Positions 16,711 through 25,975 are shown, counted from the first letter of the stretch. The stretch is 64,000 nucleotides of DNA from CBDFGQ01 sp965247295 (GCA_965247295.1 CBDFGQ010000003.1:186001-250000), one strand, 5' to 3'. Notes: a model not told the origin generated them from the letters alone. Numbers and translations are program-made.

Positions 16711-17904
16711 CTAAACCACCCCGTCTTGGTGAAGCCGGGCATATTCCTCATCGTCAATGCCCAGATAACGCCCGAGCACATCCCGCGTATGTTCCCCCAG
16801 GAGGGCTGGCGGCCCCTGGACCTTCAGCGGCGCCTTGGGAAGTCGAATCGCAGTCCGCAACACGTCCACATCGCCGGTGCTGGGATGGTGCAGCTTCTCG
16901 ACCATACGGTTATTCACCACCTGGGGGTGGGCGAACGCCTGGTCGATAGTGTTCACCGGTTCCGCCAGTACCCCCTTGCCGTTGAGAATATCGAGACACT
17001 CTTTGTTGGTCTTGTCACCCAGGACCGCCTCGATCATCCCACGCAGACGCTTGCGGTTCTTCACCCGGGCCGCGTTGGTGGAGAAGTCGGGGTCATCCGC
17101 CAGATACTCCATGTCCAAAGCTGCGCACAGCCCTCGGAAGGCGTTCTGCCTCGATGCACCGATGTTAATATAACCATCGCTGGTCCTGAAGGTCCCCGAC
17201 AGGGCGAGGGCGGGATGGCTCTCGGGGGCCATGCGGCGGGGCGCCTCGCCGGTGGCCAGGTAGGCATAGGCAAGGGAGCCCAGGACGGCCGTGGCCGAAT
17301 CCAGCAGGTTTACGCTAACCGGCTGCCCCTCCCCAGTCTGGTCCCGTACCCTCAAGGCCGCCAGAATGCCCACGGTGGCGTTGTAACCCGCTAGGAAGTC
17401 GGAGAAGGAGACGTGGGACTTGATGGGAGGGCCGTCGGGCTGTCCCGTTACGCTCATGGCGCCGCTGATCCCCATCACCGCCAGGTCCTCGCTGCCCTTA
17501 TCGGCAAAGGGCCCGTCCTCCCCATAGGCACTGATCCAGCAGTAGATCAGCCTGGGGTTGATCGCAATGAGGGTATCATAGTCCATTCCCGCCCTGTACA
17601 CCCAGTCCCGCCGGTAGTTGTGGACCAGCACGTCTACCTTTGAGACCAGGCCCTGAAACAACTCCGTGCCGCGGGGATGCTTCAGGTTTATCGTCACGCT
17701 CAATTTGCCGCGGTTGTAGCCCATGAAATAGGTGCTTTCACCCGCGATGAACGGGGGTCCAAATCCGCGGGAGAAGTCGCCAGTACCCGGCTCCTCCACC
17801 TTCATCACCTCGGCCCCCAGGTCGCTGAGCAACAGGGTGCACCAGGGGCCGCTCACCACACGGGTAAAGTCCAAAACCTTACAACCGTCCAGCGCACCCG
17901 CCAT
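16711..17904 (-). CDS. CaiB/BaiF (family III) CoA-transferase
   Basis: ATG 17904 is chosen because GAGGAGA lies just upstream. A frame extends to 17952 without a ribosome site. The product has 397 residues, the family norm. Features are KVLDFTRVVSGPWCTLLLSD, LGAEVMKVEEPG, MGYNRGKLSVTINLK, and Asp169 in VSFSDFLAGYNATVG, aligning with the catalytic aspartate of formyl-CoA:oxalate CoA-transferase. It lies 39 bases upstream of the double-domain CoA-transferase and is likely in the same transcript. It would activate a carboxylic acid by CoA transfer. Confidence 0.92.
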   Translation of the reverse strand: MAGALDGCKVLDFTRVVSGPWCTLLLSDLGAEVMKVEEPGTGDFSRGFGPPFIAGESTYFMGYNRGKLSVTINLKHPRGTELFQGLVSKVDVLVHNYRRDWVYRAGMDYDTLIAINPRLIYCWISAYGEDGPFADKGSEDLAVMGISGAMSVTGQPDGPPIKSHVSFSDFLAGYNATVGILAALRVRDQTGEGQPVSVNLLDSATAVLGSLAYAYLATGEAPRRMAPESHPALALSGTFRTSDGYINIGASRQNAFRGLCAALDMEYLADDPDFSTNAARVKNRKRLRGMIEAVLGDKTNKECLDILNGKGVLAEPVNTIDQAFAHPQVVNNRMVEKLHHPSTGDVDVLRTAIRLPKAPLKVQGPPALLGEHTRDVLGRYLGIDDEEYARLHQDGVV

Positions 17905-18188
17905 CGCACTCTCCTCTTCGGTTGCCTCGGGGAATCGTCCCCTCGGACCCACGATGCTACCTCGGCCTCAGGCCGGACCATGCCGTCCAGCGCACCGGGC
18001 CAGCTAATCCCGCCTGGAGCGGGACATCCTCGCGCGCCAGACACATTATAGGTGCGGCTTTTACCTACAGTCAACGGGCACTGGAAGGGGCTGCATTATG
18101 ATGCTGGGTTAGGAGCAATGTGACAACCCCGTGGAGCCCCCCGAGCCGATGGCCCCGTTGGAGTGTAAACCCCGATGGCTGGCGCCAC

Positions 18189-18935
18189 TTACGGGTGGAG
18201 GGTGATCCTTTCGGCTAGCTCCGCGATGGCCTGCTCGCTGTTCAGGACCCTGCCCCACAATTGGACGCAATGCATCATAGTCACGTCGTGAAATAGGGGC
18301 GATTGGGTCAAGCAGGCGTCTTCCATCAGCACGATTTTGTACCCCAGGTCGGCGCCAGCCCTTGCAGTGGCCTCCACACAGCCATCGGTAGCGGCGCCGG
18401 TAAGCACCAGGCTGTCTATGCCTAGATTGCGTAGGACCAGGTCCAGACTGGTGCCAGTGAACCCGCTGTTAGTGATTTTGTGGAGCACCAGATCATCTTT
18501 CTGCGGTTCTAGCTCTGGAATGATCTCGAACTGGGGAGTGAGTGTGCTTTCCCGAGCCCCCGGGACCTGGAGATATTCACGGGTGCTTCTGCGGATATGG
18601 AAGGGCAGGTCCCGCCCTTCTGTGAGATAGGGGCCTTGCGTGAGGAAGACCACCTGCATGTGGTTATCGCGAAAGAAATCGATCGTGCTCCGAATGGCAA
18701 GGACCACACGATCCAACCCGCCGAAATAGTAGTCGGCGAGTCTGCCGCCCTTCATGTGCAAAGTCCGGGCAACCCCAAAGGGCGCCGCCTTGTCACATTG
18801 AAATAGTGTCATATCCACGACTACCAGGGCCGTGCTGGCCGGCTCAAGGGGGAAGCGTCGTTCTTCCACCCAGGAAACCTCTCTCACATACTCCCGCCAG
18901 GTTCCTATCTTATAGGACCCGTAGTCGCTAGACAT
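18189..18935 (-). CDS. Cysteine hydrolase (isochorismatase-like family)
   Basis: A 248-residue protein with the isochorismatase fold triad visible: Asp41 in TALVVVDMTLFQCD, Lys153 in DLVLHK, and the nucleophile Cys186 in GAATDGCVEATARA. The family hydrolyses amides or vinyl ethers, for example N-carbamoylsarcosine, nicotinamide or ureidoacrylate. The extended N-terminus of 33 residues before strand 1 is common in amidohydrolase members from Chloroflexota gene sets. It sits between CoA-transferase genes on the same strand, which suggests release of a free acid that is then activated. This is inference. Confidence 0.88.
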   Translation of the reverse strand: MSSDYGSYKIGTWREYVREVSWVEERRFPLEPASTALVVVDMTLFQCDKAAPFGVARTLHMKGGRLADYYFGGLDRVVLAIRSTIDFFRDNHMQVVFLTQGPYLTEGRDLPFHIRRSTREYLQVPGARESTLTPQFEIIPELEPQKDDLVLHKITNSGFTGTSLDLVLRNLGIDSLVLTGAATDGCVEATARAGADLGYKIVLMEDACLTQSPLFHDVTMMHCVQLWGRVLNSEQAIAELAERITLHP

Positions 18936-19068
18936 CGCTAAAGGCTCCCTGCGGGATTGTGCTGAGTCAGCAGAGGCTGGTCAAGGCGTATCCACTGTGG
19001 ACGAGATTCTAGCACCAGGTTCCAGGGCCGTCAAACTCCCGAGGACACGTGGACCCCCTGTGACAGGG

Positions 19069-20319
19069 TTAGGGGCTAGGGCGCTCCGCCAGCACCCCCT
19101 GCTCCACCAGACCGCTCACGCGGCCGCCAGACATCCCCAGGAGCTCCCCGCAGAGATACGCCGTATGCTCGCCAAAACGGGGCGCCGGCGAGCGGTTTCC
19201 CACCTGGCTGCGGGAGTAGCGCCAGGGGCGTCCGGGATAGCGGAAGGTGCCGGCGTCGGGGTCGTGCACCTCATCAAAGTAATCGTGGGCTCGGAACTGG
19301 GGGTCATCGTACATCTCGGCCACGTTCAGTACGGCCCCCGCCGGGACGCCAGCAGCCTGTAGCTCATCCATCGCCACCGTCGGGGTATGGCAGCCTGTCC
19401 AGGCCTCTATCGTTGAACGAAGCTCCTCCTGGTTCTCCCACCGCAGCAGGGCCGTGGCGAACCGGGGATCGCCGACGAGGTCCTGGCGAGAAATAATCCG
19501 GCACAGGCTGCCCCACTCCTCATCGTTCCTCACCGCTATGGTTACCCACCGGTCCTCCCCCTCGCAACGGAAGACGCCGTGAGGGGCGTAGTAGCTATGG
19601 CGGTTGGCCGCCGCAGCCTGTACCCGGCCATTCATGGTGTAGTCCATGACCGCCTCGCCGATGGTGCACACCGCCGCCTCCCGCTGGGACAGGTCGAGCC
19701 AGACGCCGCATCCAGTGCGGCGCCGGTGCCGCAGGGCGGCAACCGTCAGACCCAGGGCGGCGTAGGGCGCCAGGAAGTCCGGAAGGTTGGGACCTGAAAA
19801 GTCGGGCCAGTCGCCAGGGTAGCCGGTGATGCTCATCAGGCCGCTGGTGTACTCCAGCGTTGCGCCAGCCGAACCGAAGTGCGCCTCGGGGCCGGTACTC
19901 CCCTGGCTGGTGAGGGAGACCTGGACTATAGTCGGGTTGGCCTGCTGCAGGCTGGCGAAATCCAGCCCGAGGGCCGCCATAACGCCAATCCGAAAGTTTT
20001 CCAGGATCACGTCGCTCACCTTTACCAGATCGAGGAAAATCTCCTTTCCCTCTCCGGACCTGAGGTCCAGCGACAGCCCCATCTTGGAGCGGTTCCGCTC
20101 GTTGATCATGCCCGACCGATTCCAGGGCCGCTCCCCCGGCTCGCCACCCGGAAAGATATCCCGAGCCTGAAAACGCAAAGGGTCCGGCCGGCTGCCCGAC
20201 TCGATCTTGATTACCTGGGCACCCATCTCTCCCAGAAAGCGTCCCGCCAGGGGCCCGGCCATGAACATTCCCAGGTCGAGAACCCTGATTCCATCCAGTG
20301 TCGCGCTTGGCATGGTCAC
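19069..20319 (-). CDS. CaiB/BaiF (family III) CoA-transferase
   Basis: A 416-residue protein. GTG 20319 has GAGG five bases upstream. ATG 20313 is also possible. Key features are GIRVLDLGMFMAGPLAGRFL, MGAQVIKIESG, NRSKMGLSLDLRSGEGKEIF, and Asp181 in NLPDFLAPYAALG as probable catalytic residue. An insertion after residue 45 (about 20 residues rich in Pro/Gly/Arg) is present relative to the neighbours. It follows the 392-residue paralogue with a 12-base gap, so both are translated from one message. Confidence 0.92.
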   Translation of the reverse strand: MTMPSATLDGIRVLDLGMFMAGPLAGRFLGEMGAQVIKIESGSRPDPLRFQARDIFPGGEPGERPWNRSGMINERNRSKMGLSLDLRSGEGKEIFLDLVKVSDVILENFRIGVMAALGLDFASLQQANPTIVQVSLTSQGSTGPEAHFGSAGATLEYTSGLMSITGYPGDWPDFSGPNLPDFLAPYAALGLTVAALRHRRRTGCGVWLDLSQREAAVCTIGEAVMDYTMNGRVQAAAANRHSYYAPHGVFRCEGEDRWVTIAVRNDEEWGSLCRIISRQDLVGDPRFATALLRWENQEELRSTIEAWTGCHTPTVAMDELQAAGVPAGAVLNVAEMYDDPQFRAHDYFDEVHDPDAGTFRYPGRPWRYSRSQVGNRSPAPRFGEHTAYLCGELLGMSGGRVSGLVEQGVLAERPSP

Positions 20320-20331
20320 GCAGTCCTCACC

Positions 20332-21510
20332 TCAGATAATCGCCGCCTGCCGCAGGACCTGCAGCTCTTCCAGGGAGTGACCCAGCTCCCGGCAGTATAG
20401 TTCCCAGTTGTGCTGCCCCAGGCTGGGCGCTGCCCGAGGGGGAGGGGCGGCACCGTTAATCTGAAAGGGCATCCCCGGGTAGACCAGGGTTCCCGCCTCG
20501 GGGTGCTCTACCTCCTGGAAGAATCCCCTGGACTCGAGCTGCGGGGAGACGAGGAGGTCCGGTATCCCGGCCAGATAGCCCGCGGTCACCCGCTCCTGCT
20601 GGGCCTGCTGATAGATCTCCTCACCCGTGCGCTCTATGGTCCACTGGATGATAATGGTATCAAGCAGCTCGGCGTTCTCCCGGCGGGCATGAAAGGTAGA
20701 AAACCTAGGGTCATCGGTGAGCTCCGGGTGCCCAATCAGCCGGCAGATCCTGGGCCACATCAGGTCTAGCAGCAGCTGTATAGAGACGTATCCATCTTTG
20801 CAGGGATAGACCAGCTGCTGGTAGCCCCGCTCTTTCATCTCGCCCGTATAGACGTAGCGGCAGGATAGCTCGACGTGGGAAAGGGCCAGGGCTTCCCGGA
20901 TTGAAACGTCCACATGCTGGCCCGCGCCGCTTTCCTCGGCCTCGTAGACCGCAGCCATGGTAGCGCCGAAGGCCGCCAGGGCCCCCAGATACTGGCCCGG
21001 GTTCCCACCAAACTTCAGGGGCTCCCGGTCGGGGCGGCCCAGCAGGTTCATCTGCCCCGACAGTGCCATGTCCGTGAGCTCCAGCCCCACGTAATCCTGG
21101 TAGGGTCCCCCTGTTCCCAGGTGCGATATGGACGTGATCACCAGCGCTGGGTTCTCCGGCACAGGGGCCGCCACGTCCAGGCCCAGCTTGGTGAGCGCCC
21201 CTGGCCCCAGGTCCTCCACCACGGCCTGGGCCGTGCCCGCCAGGCGGCGGAGGAGGCGGCGGCCGTGGGCGGTCTCAAGGTTCAGGGTGACCCCACGCTT
21301 ACTCAGGTTCAGGTAAAGGAACGCCCCGCTACGCTCCAGGTTGGGCACATCCTCGGGGAAGGGCCCCTCTCGCCGGAGTGGGTTGCCCTCTGGGGGTTCC
21401 ACCAGCAGCACATCGGCGCCCAGGGCCGCCAGCAGACGGGTGGCGTAGGCGCCCGCGATGCCGCGGGAAAGGTCCAGGACCCGGATCCCCTCCAGTAGGT
21501 TTAGGGTCAC
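20332..21510 (-). CDS. CaiB/BaiF (family III) CoA-transferase paralogue lacking the usual catalytic Asp
   Basis: A 392-residue protein with the full family frame: GIRVLDLSRGIAGAYATRLL, ALGADVLLVEPP, LNLSKRGVTLNLE and LVITSISHLGTGGPY. Where the other three copies in this window have Asp followed by a tyrosine, phenylalanine or leucine (D169 and D181 types), this protein reads NPGQYLGALAAFG, with Gln173 at the aligned place. Without Asp the acyl-anhydride mechanism of the family should fail, so it may be a non-catalytic partner subunit or have another activity. It is 12 bases upstream of the 416-residue copy, consistent with a heteromer. Confidence 0.88.
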   Translation of the reverse strand: MTLNLLEGIRVLDLSRGIAGAYATRLLAALGADVLLVEPPEGNPLRREGPFPEDVPNLERSGAFLYLNLSKRGVTLNLETAHGRRLLRRLAGTAQAVVEDLGPGALTKLGLDVAAPVPENPALVITSISHLGTGGPYQDYVGLELTDMALSGQMNLLGRPDREPLKFGGNPGQYLGALAAFGATMAAVYEAEESGAGQHVDVSIREALALSHVELSCRYVYTGEMKERGYQQLVYPCKDGYVSIQLLLDLMWPRICRLIGHPELTDDPRFSTFHARRENAELLDTIIIQWTIERTGEEIYQQAQQERVTAGYLAGIPDLLVSPQLESRGFFQEVEHPEAGTLVYPGMPFQINGAAPPPRAAPSLGQHNWELYCRELGHSLEELQVLRQAAII

Positions 21511-21544
21511 TGTTCTCTCATGGCTTCCACGGAATCCTACCGCC

Positions 21545-22321
21545 CTACCATTGGGGCGCTCTCTTCTCCACGAAGGCGAGGCCGCCCTCCTCTACCTCCT
21601 GGGGCGAGGAGGCAGAACGGGCGTAAGAGACGTACTCCATGGTGCTGCGCAGGTCTGAGACCAAGGCACGTTGGAGGGCCTTCTTGGTAAACTTTAGTGC
21701 CGCAGGTGGGCCGGCTGCCAAACGCTGGGCTATCTCCATCGTCCGGTCCATGAGCTGGGCATCGGGGACCACCTCGGAGACCAGGTGATACTGAAGGGCC
21801 TCCGTGGCGTCTATCTTCTCCCCGAGAAGGATCTTGTGGACGGCGGGGCCAAGGCCCATCATCCTGGGAAGAAACCAGACCTCGCAGCTGCACACCAGAC
21901 CGCGGCGAAGGTAGATGCAATGGAAGGCCGCCGACTCGCCTGCGATTCGAATGTCCGAGGCTAGGGCCAGCCCGAAGCCCGCCCCGCCGGCCGGGCCATT
22001 GACGGCCGCGATAACCGGCTTCTCCACCAGTTCCATCAGGTCCTGGGGCAGGCCGCTGGACCTGGGGGGTGTAGTGCCTGGTCCGGAGGACTCCTCACGT
22101 ATCTTGCGCAGCCACTGGACGTCCTCGCCGCTGCAGAACCCTCGGCCAGACCCGGTCAGCACCAGGACCCGAGCCTCGTCATCGGAGTTGAAGTCCCGCC
22201 AGCAGACCCTCATCTCCTCTTCCATGCCGGGCCAGAGGGCGTTGAGCGTATCGGGGCGGTTCATGGTCAGGACGGCCACCCGCCCACGTTTTTCGTATAT
22301 GATGTCCACGTATTCCCCCAT
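21545..22321 (-). CDS. Enoyl-CoA hydratase/isomerase family protein
   Basis: ATG 22321 is preferred for its GGGAGGAG site. The open frame reaches 22405. The product has 258 residues, the family norm. The crotonase fold is shown by RVAVLTMNRPDTLNAL, VLVLTGSGRGFCSGEDV (first oxyanion-hole strand), KPVIAAVNGPAGGAGFGLALASDIRIA (second oxyanion hole), and KFTKKALQ near the C-terminus. It would hydrate or isomerise an acyl-CoA made by the adjacent CoA-transferases, 34 bases away. The substrate is unknown. Confidence 0.92.
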   Translation of the reverse strand: MGEYVDIIYEKRGRVAVLTMNRPDTLNALWPGMEEEMRVCWRDFNSDDEARVLVLTGSGRGFCSGEDVQWLRKIREESSGPGTTPPRSSGLPQDLMELVEKPVIAAVNGPAGGAGFGLALASDIRIAGESAAFHCIYLRRGLVCSCEVWFLPRMMGLGPAVHKILLGEKIDATEALQYHLVSEVVPDAQLMDRTMEIAQRLAAGPPAALKFTKKALQRALVSDLRSTMEYVSYARSASSPQEVEEGGLAFVEKRAPQW

Positions 22322-22419
22322 CGCTCCTCCCATACGCCCCGGCAGGCTACTGAAGGTCCCTTTCGACCATCCCCTCCGACTCCCGCCCTGGTCCGACCGG
22401 GGCACACCCCTGTTTTAGC

Positions 22420-23385
22420 CTACTCGGGGACCAGGATGATCTTTCCCAGGTTCTGGCGGTTCGCCAGCCGCCTCTGGGCCTCCGCCGCCTGCGCCAGAGG
22501 GAACACGCGGTCGATTGCGGGCCGGATCTGGCCTTTGGCAAGCTCCTGTACAAGCTCGGTCAGCACGTGGCCACTGTCCCTGTGGCGGTACAACTGGAAC
22601 CCCATAACCTGGAGCTCCCCGCTTACGATGGGGCGGTTATCAAGCATGGTCGGCGTGTCCCGTAGGTACCCCAGGGTCACCAGACGGCCCTGGTGGGCCA
22701 TGCACTCCAGGGAGCGCGCCAGAATCTCGCTTCCAACCGAGTCCAGGACCGCGTGGACCCCCTGCCCATCAGTGTACCGCAGCACCTCCTGGACCCAGTC
22801 TCCCACCTGGTAGTCAATCACGTGGTCCGCCCCCAGAGTGGACACGAAGGCGGTCTGCTCCGTTCCGGATGCCGCGGCGATGGTCGGTGCCCCCAGTCCC
22901 AGGATTCCCAGGACCTGTACTGCAGCCGAGCCGACCCCTCCAGCGGCGCCGTGGACCAGCACCGCCTCACCGGGTTGGACCTTGAGGACCCTGGTCATGG
23001 TATACCAGGCCGTGAGATAGGTTACGGGAAGGGCAGCCGCCGCCTCGTATGAGATCCCTTCGGGCAGCAGGATGGTTGTGCCTCGGCTGGCCAGGGCCTT
23101 CTCCACGTAGCCATGCCTCACGATGCCCACGACCCGGTCGCCGGGCTTGCAATGAGTCACATCATTTCCGACACTCTCTACTACACCCGCAACATCCCAC
23201 CCGGGGGAGAAGGGAAGATCGTCCACCGTAGGGTAGACCCCCTCCCGGCGGTCCAGGTCACCTCGGTTCACCGAGGCCGCGTGAACCTGTATCAGTACCT
23301 GGCGGGGGCCGCAAACGGGGTCGGGCACGTCCTCGTAGCGCAGGACCTCCTCCCCACCGAAACCATGGACGACGATCGCCTTCAC
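22420..23385 (-). CDS. NADPH:quinone oxidoreductase-like / zinc-independent MDR alcohol dehydrogenase
   Basis: GTG 23385 is chosen (GAGGTG eight bases upstream, and the family start KAIVVHGFGG follows). An open frame continues to 23517. The product has 321 residues. MDR features are VLIQVHAASVNRGDLDRREG, FSPGWDVAGVVESVG, the linker AAALPVTYLTAWYTM, and the nucleotide-binding VLVHGAAGGVGSAAVQV. Zinc ligands are absent, as in quinone oxidoreductases and enoyl reductases. It may reduce an unsaturated acyl-CoA or quinone in the CoA block. It lies 98 bases upstream of the hydratase. Confidence 0.9.
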   Translation of the reverse strand: MKAIVVHGFGGEEVLRYEDVPDPVCGPRQVLIQVHAASVNRGDLDRREGVYPTVDDLPFSPGWDVAGVVESVGNDVTHCKPGDRVVGIVRHGYVEKALASRGTTILLPEGISYEAAAALPVTYLTAWYTMTRVLKVQPGEAVLVHGAAGGVGSAAVQVLGILGLGAPTIAAASGTEQTAFVSTLGADHVIDYQVGDWVQEVLRYTDGQGVHAVLDSVGSEILARSLECMAHQGRLVTLGYLRDTPTMLDNRPIVSGELQVMGFQLYRHRDSGHVLTELVQELAKGQIRPAIDRVFPLAQAAEAQRRLANRQNLGKIILVPE

Positions 23386-23574
23386 GCCGACGACACCTCT
23401 ATACGGTAAGTTACCCCAGTACGCCTTCCTGCCAGGAGATTCTCCCTTGGATGGCGGCCAGGCCTCGGGGCCGTCCCTGGCGAGAGCCATTGTAGTGGGG
23501 CCCCAGGAGGGAGTCAAGCAGGACCCTAGCCCAGCCAGGGCACTATCGCCAGGCGCACGGCAGTGGCTATCGGC

Positions 23575-23603
23575 TTGAAAAATTCGAACAAGCTTGCTAA
23601 AAT
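23575..23603 (+). promoter_or_regulatory. Sigma-70 type promoter for the repeat protein gene
   Basis: TTGAAA (23575-23580), a 17-base spacer and TAAAAT (23598-23603) lie 66 bases before ATG 23670. Confidence 0.6.
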
Positions 23604-23669
23604 AAACCCAACCGGTGGATTGGTAGGTAGCACGATGCAGGCTGCGCTACAGTTCCTTTGGGGCTCCCG

Positions 23670-24695
23670 ATGTTGATAGCCGCATTGATCCAGGCAGTTA
23701 TTACGGCACCACTGCGTGTGGTACTCGGGCTGATAACCAGTGTCTTCCAGTCAGCAGCTATGGCACCGCTGCGTGTGGTACTCGGGCTCATAACCAGCGT
23801 CTTCCAGTCAGAGGCTGCGGTACCGCTGCGTGTGGTCATCGGGCTGATAGGCAGCTTGGTCCAGGCAGTAGCTGCGGCAGCGCAGCGTCTGGGCCTCGGG
23901 GCGATAGGCAGCTTGGTCCAGGCGGTAGCTGCCGCACCGCTACGTGTGGGCCTCGGGCTGACAGCCGGCGTGGTCCAGGCGGTTGCTTCTTTACAGCTGC
24001 GTCTGGGCCGCGGGGCGAAAGCCGACCGGTCCCAGTCAGTAACCACGCTATCCACGCCTTCAGGCCAAGCTCCGGAGTTGCGCCGGCTAAATGCCAGCCG
24101 CCAGGTCATGAGAGACACGCTCGCCGCGAGTAAAGCGAGCAAGGGCAGGGTCCGAGCCGATCTCATACTTATCCTCACTCGATCCATCGATCACGTGGAC
24201 AGCCAGGTCACTCCTACGGTGCAGCAAGTCTTGGAGCGGCACAATACGCTCACCGCTCGTCTTGCCCAATACGAAAGGGGTGAGATTCCGGTCCCCGAGC
24301 CTGGCGTTCTCGATCGCCTTCGGGACATCCACGCTCGCCAGGCCTCAGCTATAGAGCAGTGCCTGCAACAGACCTCGAATGCCGCCGCGGCCCTCGTGGC
24401 GCTCCACCAGGATGGCAACTACGCAGGATTTGCAGCCCAGACACGGAACTGGGCCGAAGGCCTGTTGAAGCAATATGACATTATCGCTGAGACGCTCCGC
24501 GACCAGGCCAGGCAGAGCGAACTCAGTGTGGCTACTCCGACACCGTCAAGGGCGGCAGTGGCGAGAGTGGCCGTTGACGACAGAGACCAGGAGGTCCTGG
24601 AAGACCAGGGAGACGAGGAAGATCAAAGAGACGACCGAGACGAAGAAGAGCAGAGAGACGACGGCGGCGACGGCGAAGAAGACGAGGAGGGCTAG
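23670..24695 (+). CDS. Hypothetical protein with five to six hydrophobic 19-residue repeats and an acidic tail
   Basis: A 341-residue protein of unknown function. ATG 23670 is chosen over an in-frame TTG at 23658. Residues 5-120 consist of imperfect 19-20-residue repeats of the type APLRVVLGLITSVFQSAA. Each has one basic residue in a hydrophobic or amphipathic helix, suggesting membrane association or stacked helices. Residues 125-285 look helical and polar (VTPTVQQVLERHNTLTARL, IHARQASAIEQCLQ), like a four-helix module. The last 40 residues are almost all Asp, Glu, Arg and Gln. The stop is one base from the convergent trxB stop. I recognise no family. Confidence 0.55.
   Translation: MLIAALIQAVITAPLRVVLGLITSVFQSAAMAPLRVVLGLITSVFQSEAAVPLRVVIGLIGSLVQAVAAAAQRLGLGAIGSLVQAVAAAPLRVGLGLTAGVVQAVASLQLRLGRGAKADRSQSVTTLSTPSGQAPELRRLNASRQVMRDTLAASKASKGRVRADLILILTRSIDHVDSQVTPTVQQVLERHNTLTARLAQYERGEIPVPEPGVLDRLRDIHARQASAIEQCLQQTSNAAAALVALHQDGNYAGFAAQTRNWAEGLLKQYDIIAETLRDQARQSELSVATPTPSRAAVARVAVDDRDQEVLEDQGDEEDQRDDRDEEEQRDDGGDGEEDEEG
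23690..24015 (+). repeat. Intragenic tandem repeat, unit about 57 bp, five to six copies
   Basis: Units start with a GCACC(A/G)CTGCGTGTGG-like core and end with GTCTTCCAGTCAG or TTGGTCCAGGC(A/G)GT. Copies 1 and 2 are nearly identical and later copies diverge. One copy has an extra codon. They encode the hydrophobic helices of the 23670-24695 gene. Confidence 0.8.
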
Positions 24696-24696
24696 G

Positions 24697-25907
24697 CTAC
24701 AGGACTGCCGGCGTCTCGGCGGGAGTACGGGCCGTTTCACCCCGCCCCTCCAGGTACTCCCGTACCATCAGGGCCGCAGTGGCACCCTCGCCCATGGCGC
24801 TGACCACCTGTTTAGTACTCCCCACCCGACAATCTCCGGCGGCAAAGACACCCGGTAGGCTGGTCTCAAGATTGGACCCGGTAGCAATAAATCCGTACCT
24901 GTCCAGCTCGATAGCACCCTTTAAAAAGTCGGTATTGGGCAGCAAGCCGATGAAGACGAAGACCGCCCCAGGCCGCATCTCGCGCGTCGCGCCAGAGGAG
25001 AGGTCCTTGACCAGTATGGACTCCAGCCGGCCCTTTCCACGAAACTCCTGGATGGTGGTCTCCGTTAAGACCTGCATGTCCGTCCGTTCGGCCCCCTTGT
25101 CCTGAAGGGCCCTGCTGGCCCGGAACTCCTTTCCTATTTCCATTATGGTGACGCTGCTGGCGAACCTGGTGAGGAACAGGCCCTCCTGGAATCCGCTGTT
25201 GCCGCCGCCCACCACGACTATGTCCCGCCCCTTGTAGAAGGGCCCGTCACAGGTAGCACAGAAGTGAACCCCAGCTCCGATGAAGTCCTCCTCTCCGGGC
25301 ACGCCCAGGCGCCGGTGGCCAGTATGGCGGCGGCGGCGCAGTAAACCTCACCGGACTGCACGGTGACCGCCACGTCCTTGCCGTCCGGCCCCAGCGAGGC
25401 CACATCCTGGGCAGCCAGTATCTCCACCCCAAAGCGCTCCACCTGAGCACGAAGCCGGTCGGCCAGCTCTGAGCCCCGAACGGCCTCGGGGAATCCCGGA
25501 TAGTTCTCGATCTCCTGGGTGATTCCCGCCTGACCCCCAATTCCGCTCCTCTCGATCAAGAGGGTGTTTACCCCCTCCCGGGCCGCGTAAAGACCAGCCG
25601 TCAGGCCGGCAGGGCCGCCGCCTACGATAACCAGATCGTAGAACCGACCCTTGGCGTGGCGCTGGATCCCCAACTTGTCGGCCAGCTCGGCGTCGCTGGG
25701 CTCAACGAGCGTTGAACCGTCGTCGAAGACGATGGTGGGAATGATCTGCTTGCCGTTGTTGACCTGCTGGACGTAGGACCTTGCCTCCTCGTCCTGGTCA
25801 ATGTCGAGCCACTCAAAGGGGATGCGCTGCTCGTTCAAGAACTGTTTGGACCGCTTGCAATCGGGGCACCAGGGGGCTCCGAACAACCGTATACGCTGCT
25901 CCGTCAT
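24697..25907 (-). pseudogene. trxB: Glutaredoxin-thioredoxin reductase fusion, frameshifted
   Basis: ATG 25907 (AAGGAGGA upstream) opens an NrdH/glutaredoxin domain with CPDC in FGAPWCPDCKRSKQF, followed after about 85 residues by a thioredoxin-reductase domain (LVIVGGGPAGLTAGLYAA, QEIENYPGFPEAV). At the AAAILATGA strand the frame breaks (25308-25318), and the rest, GVPGEEDFIG, the redox CATCDG, VVGGGNSGFQE and GVFAAGDCRVGSTKQV, continues in another frame to 24697. About 10 bases (or 3n+1) encoding a YRR-like stretch are missing. All catalytic residues survive, so this is a recent mutation or an assembly error. An intact version would move electrons from NADPH through its own Grx domain to a disulfide. 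It is the last gene of the tal-pgi/gnd/zwf strand. Confidence 0.85.
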
Positions 25908-25975
25908 TGAATCTTCCTCCTTTCTTCTTACTTTGAATTCACCATCACCCTTATTGGATACGAAATCAGGGCAGG

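Noticed and set aside
24697..25907. A selenocysteine UGA as cause of the trxB break
   Set aside because: No in-frame TGA is found at the break. The two halves are in different frames, so an indel is required.
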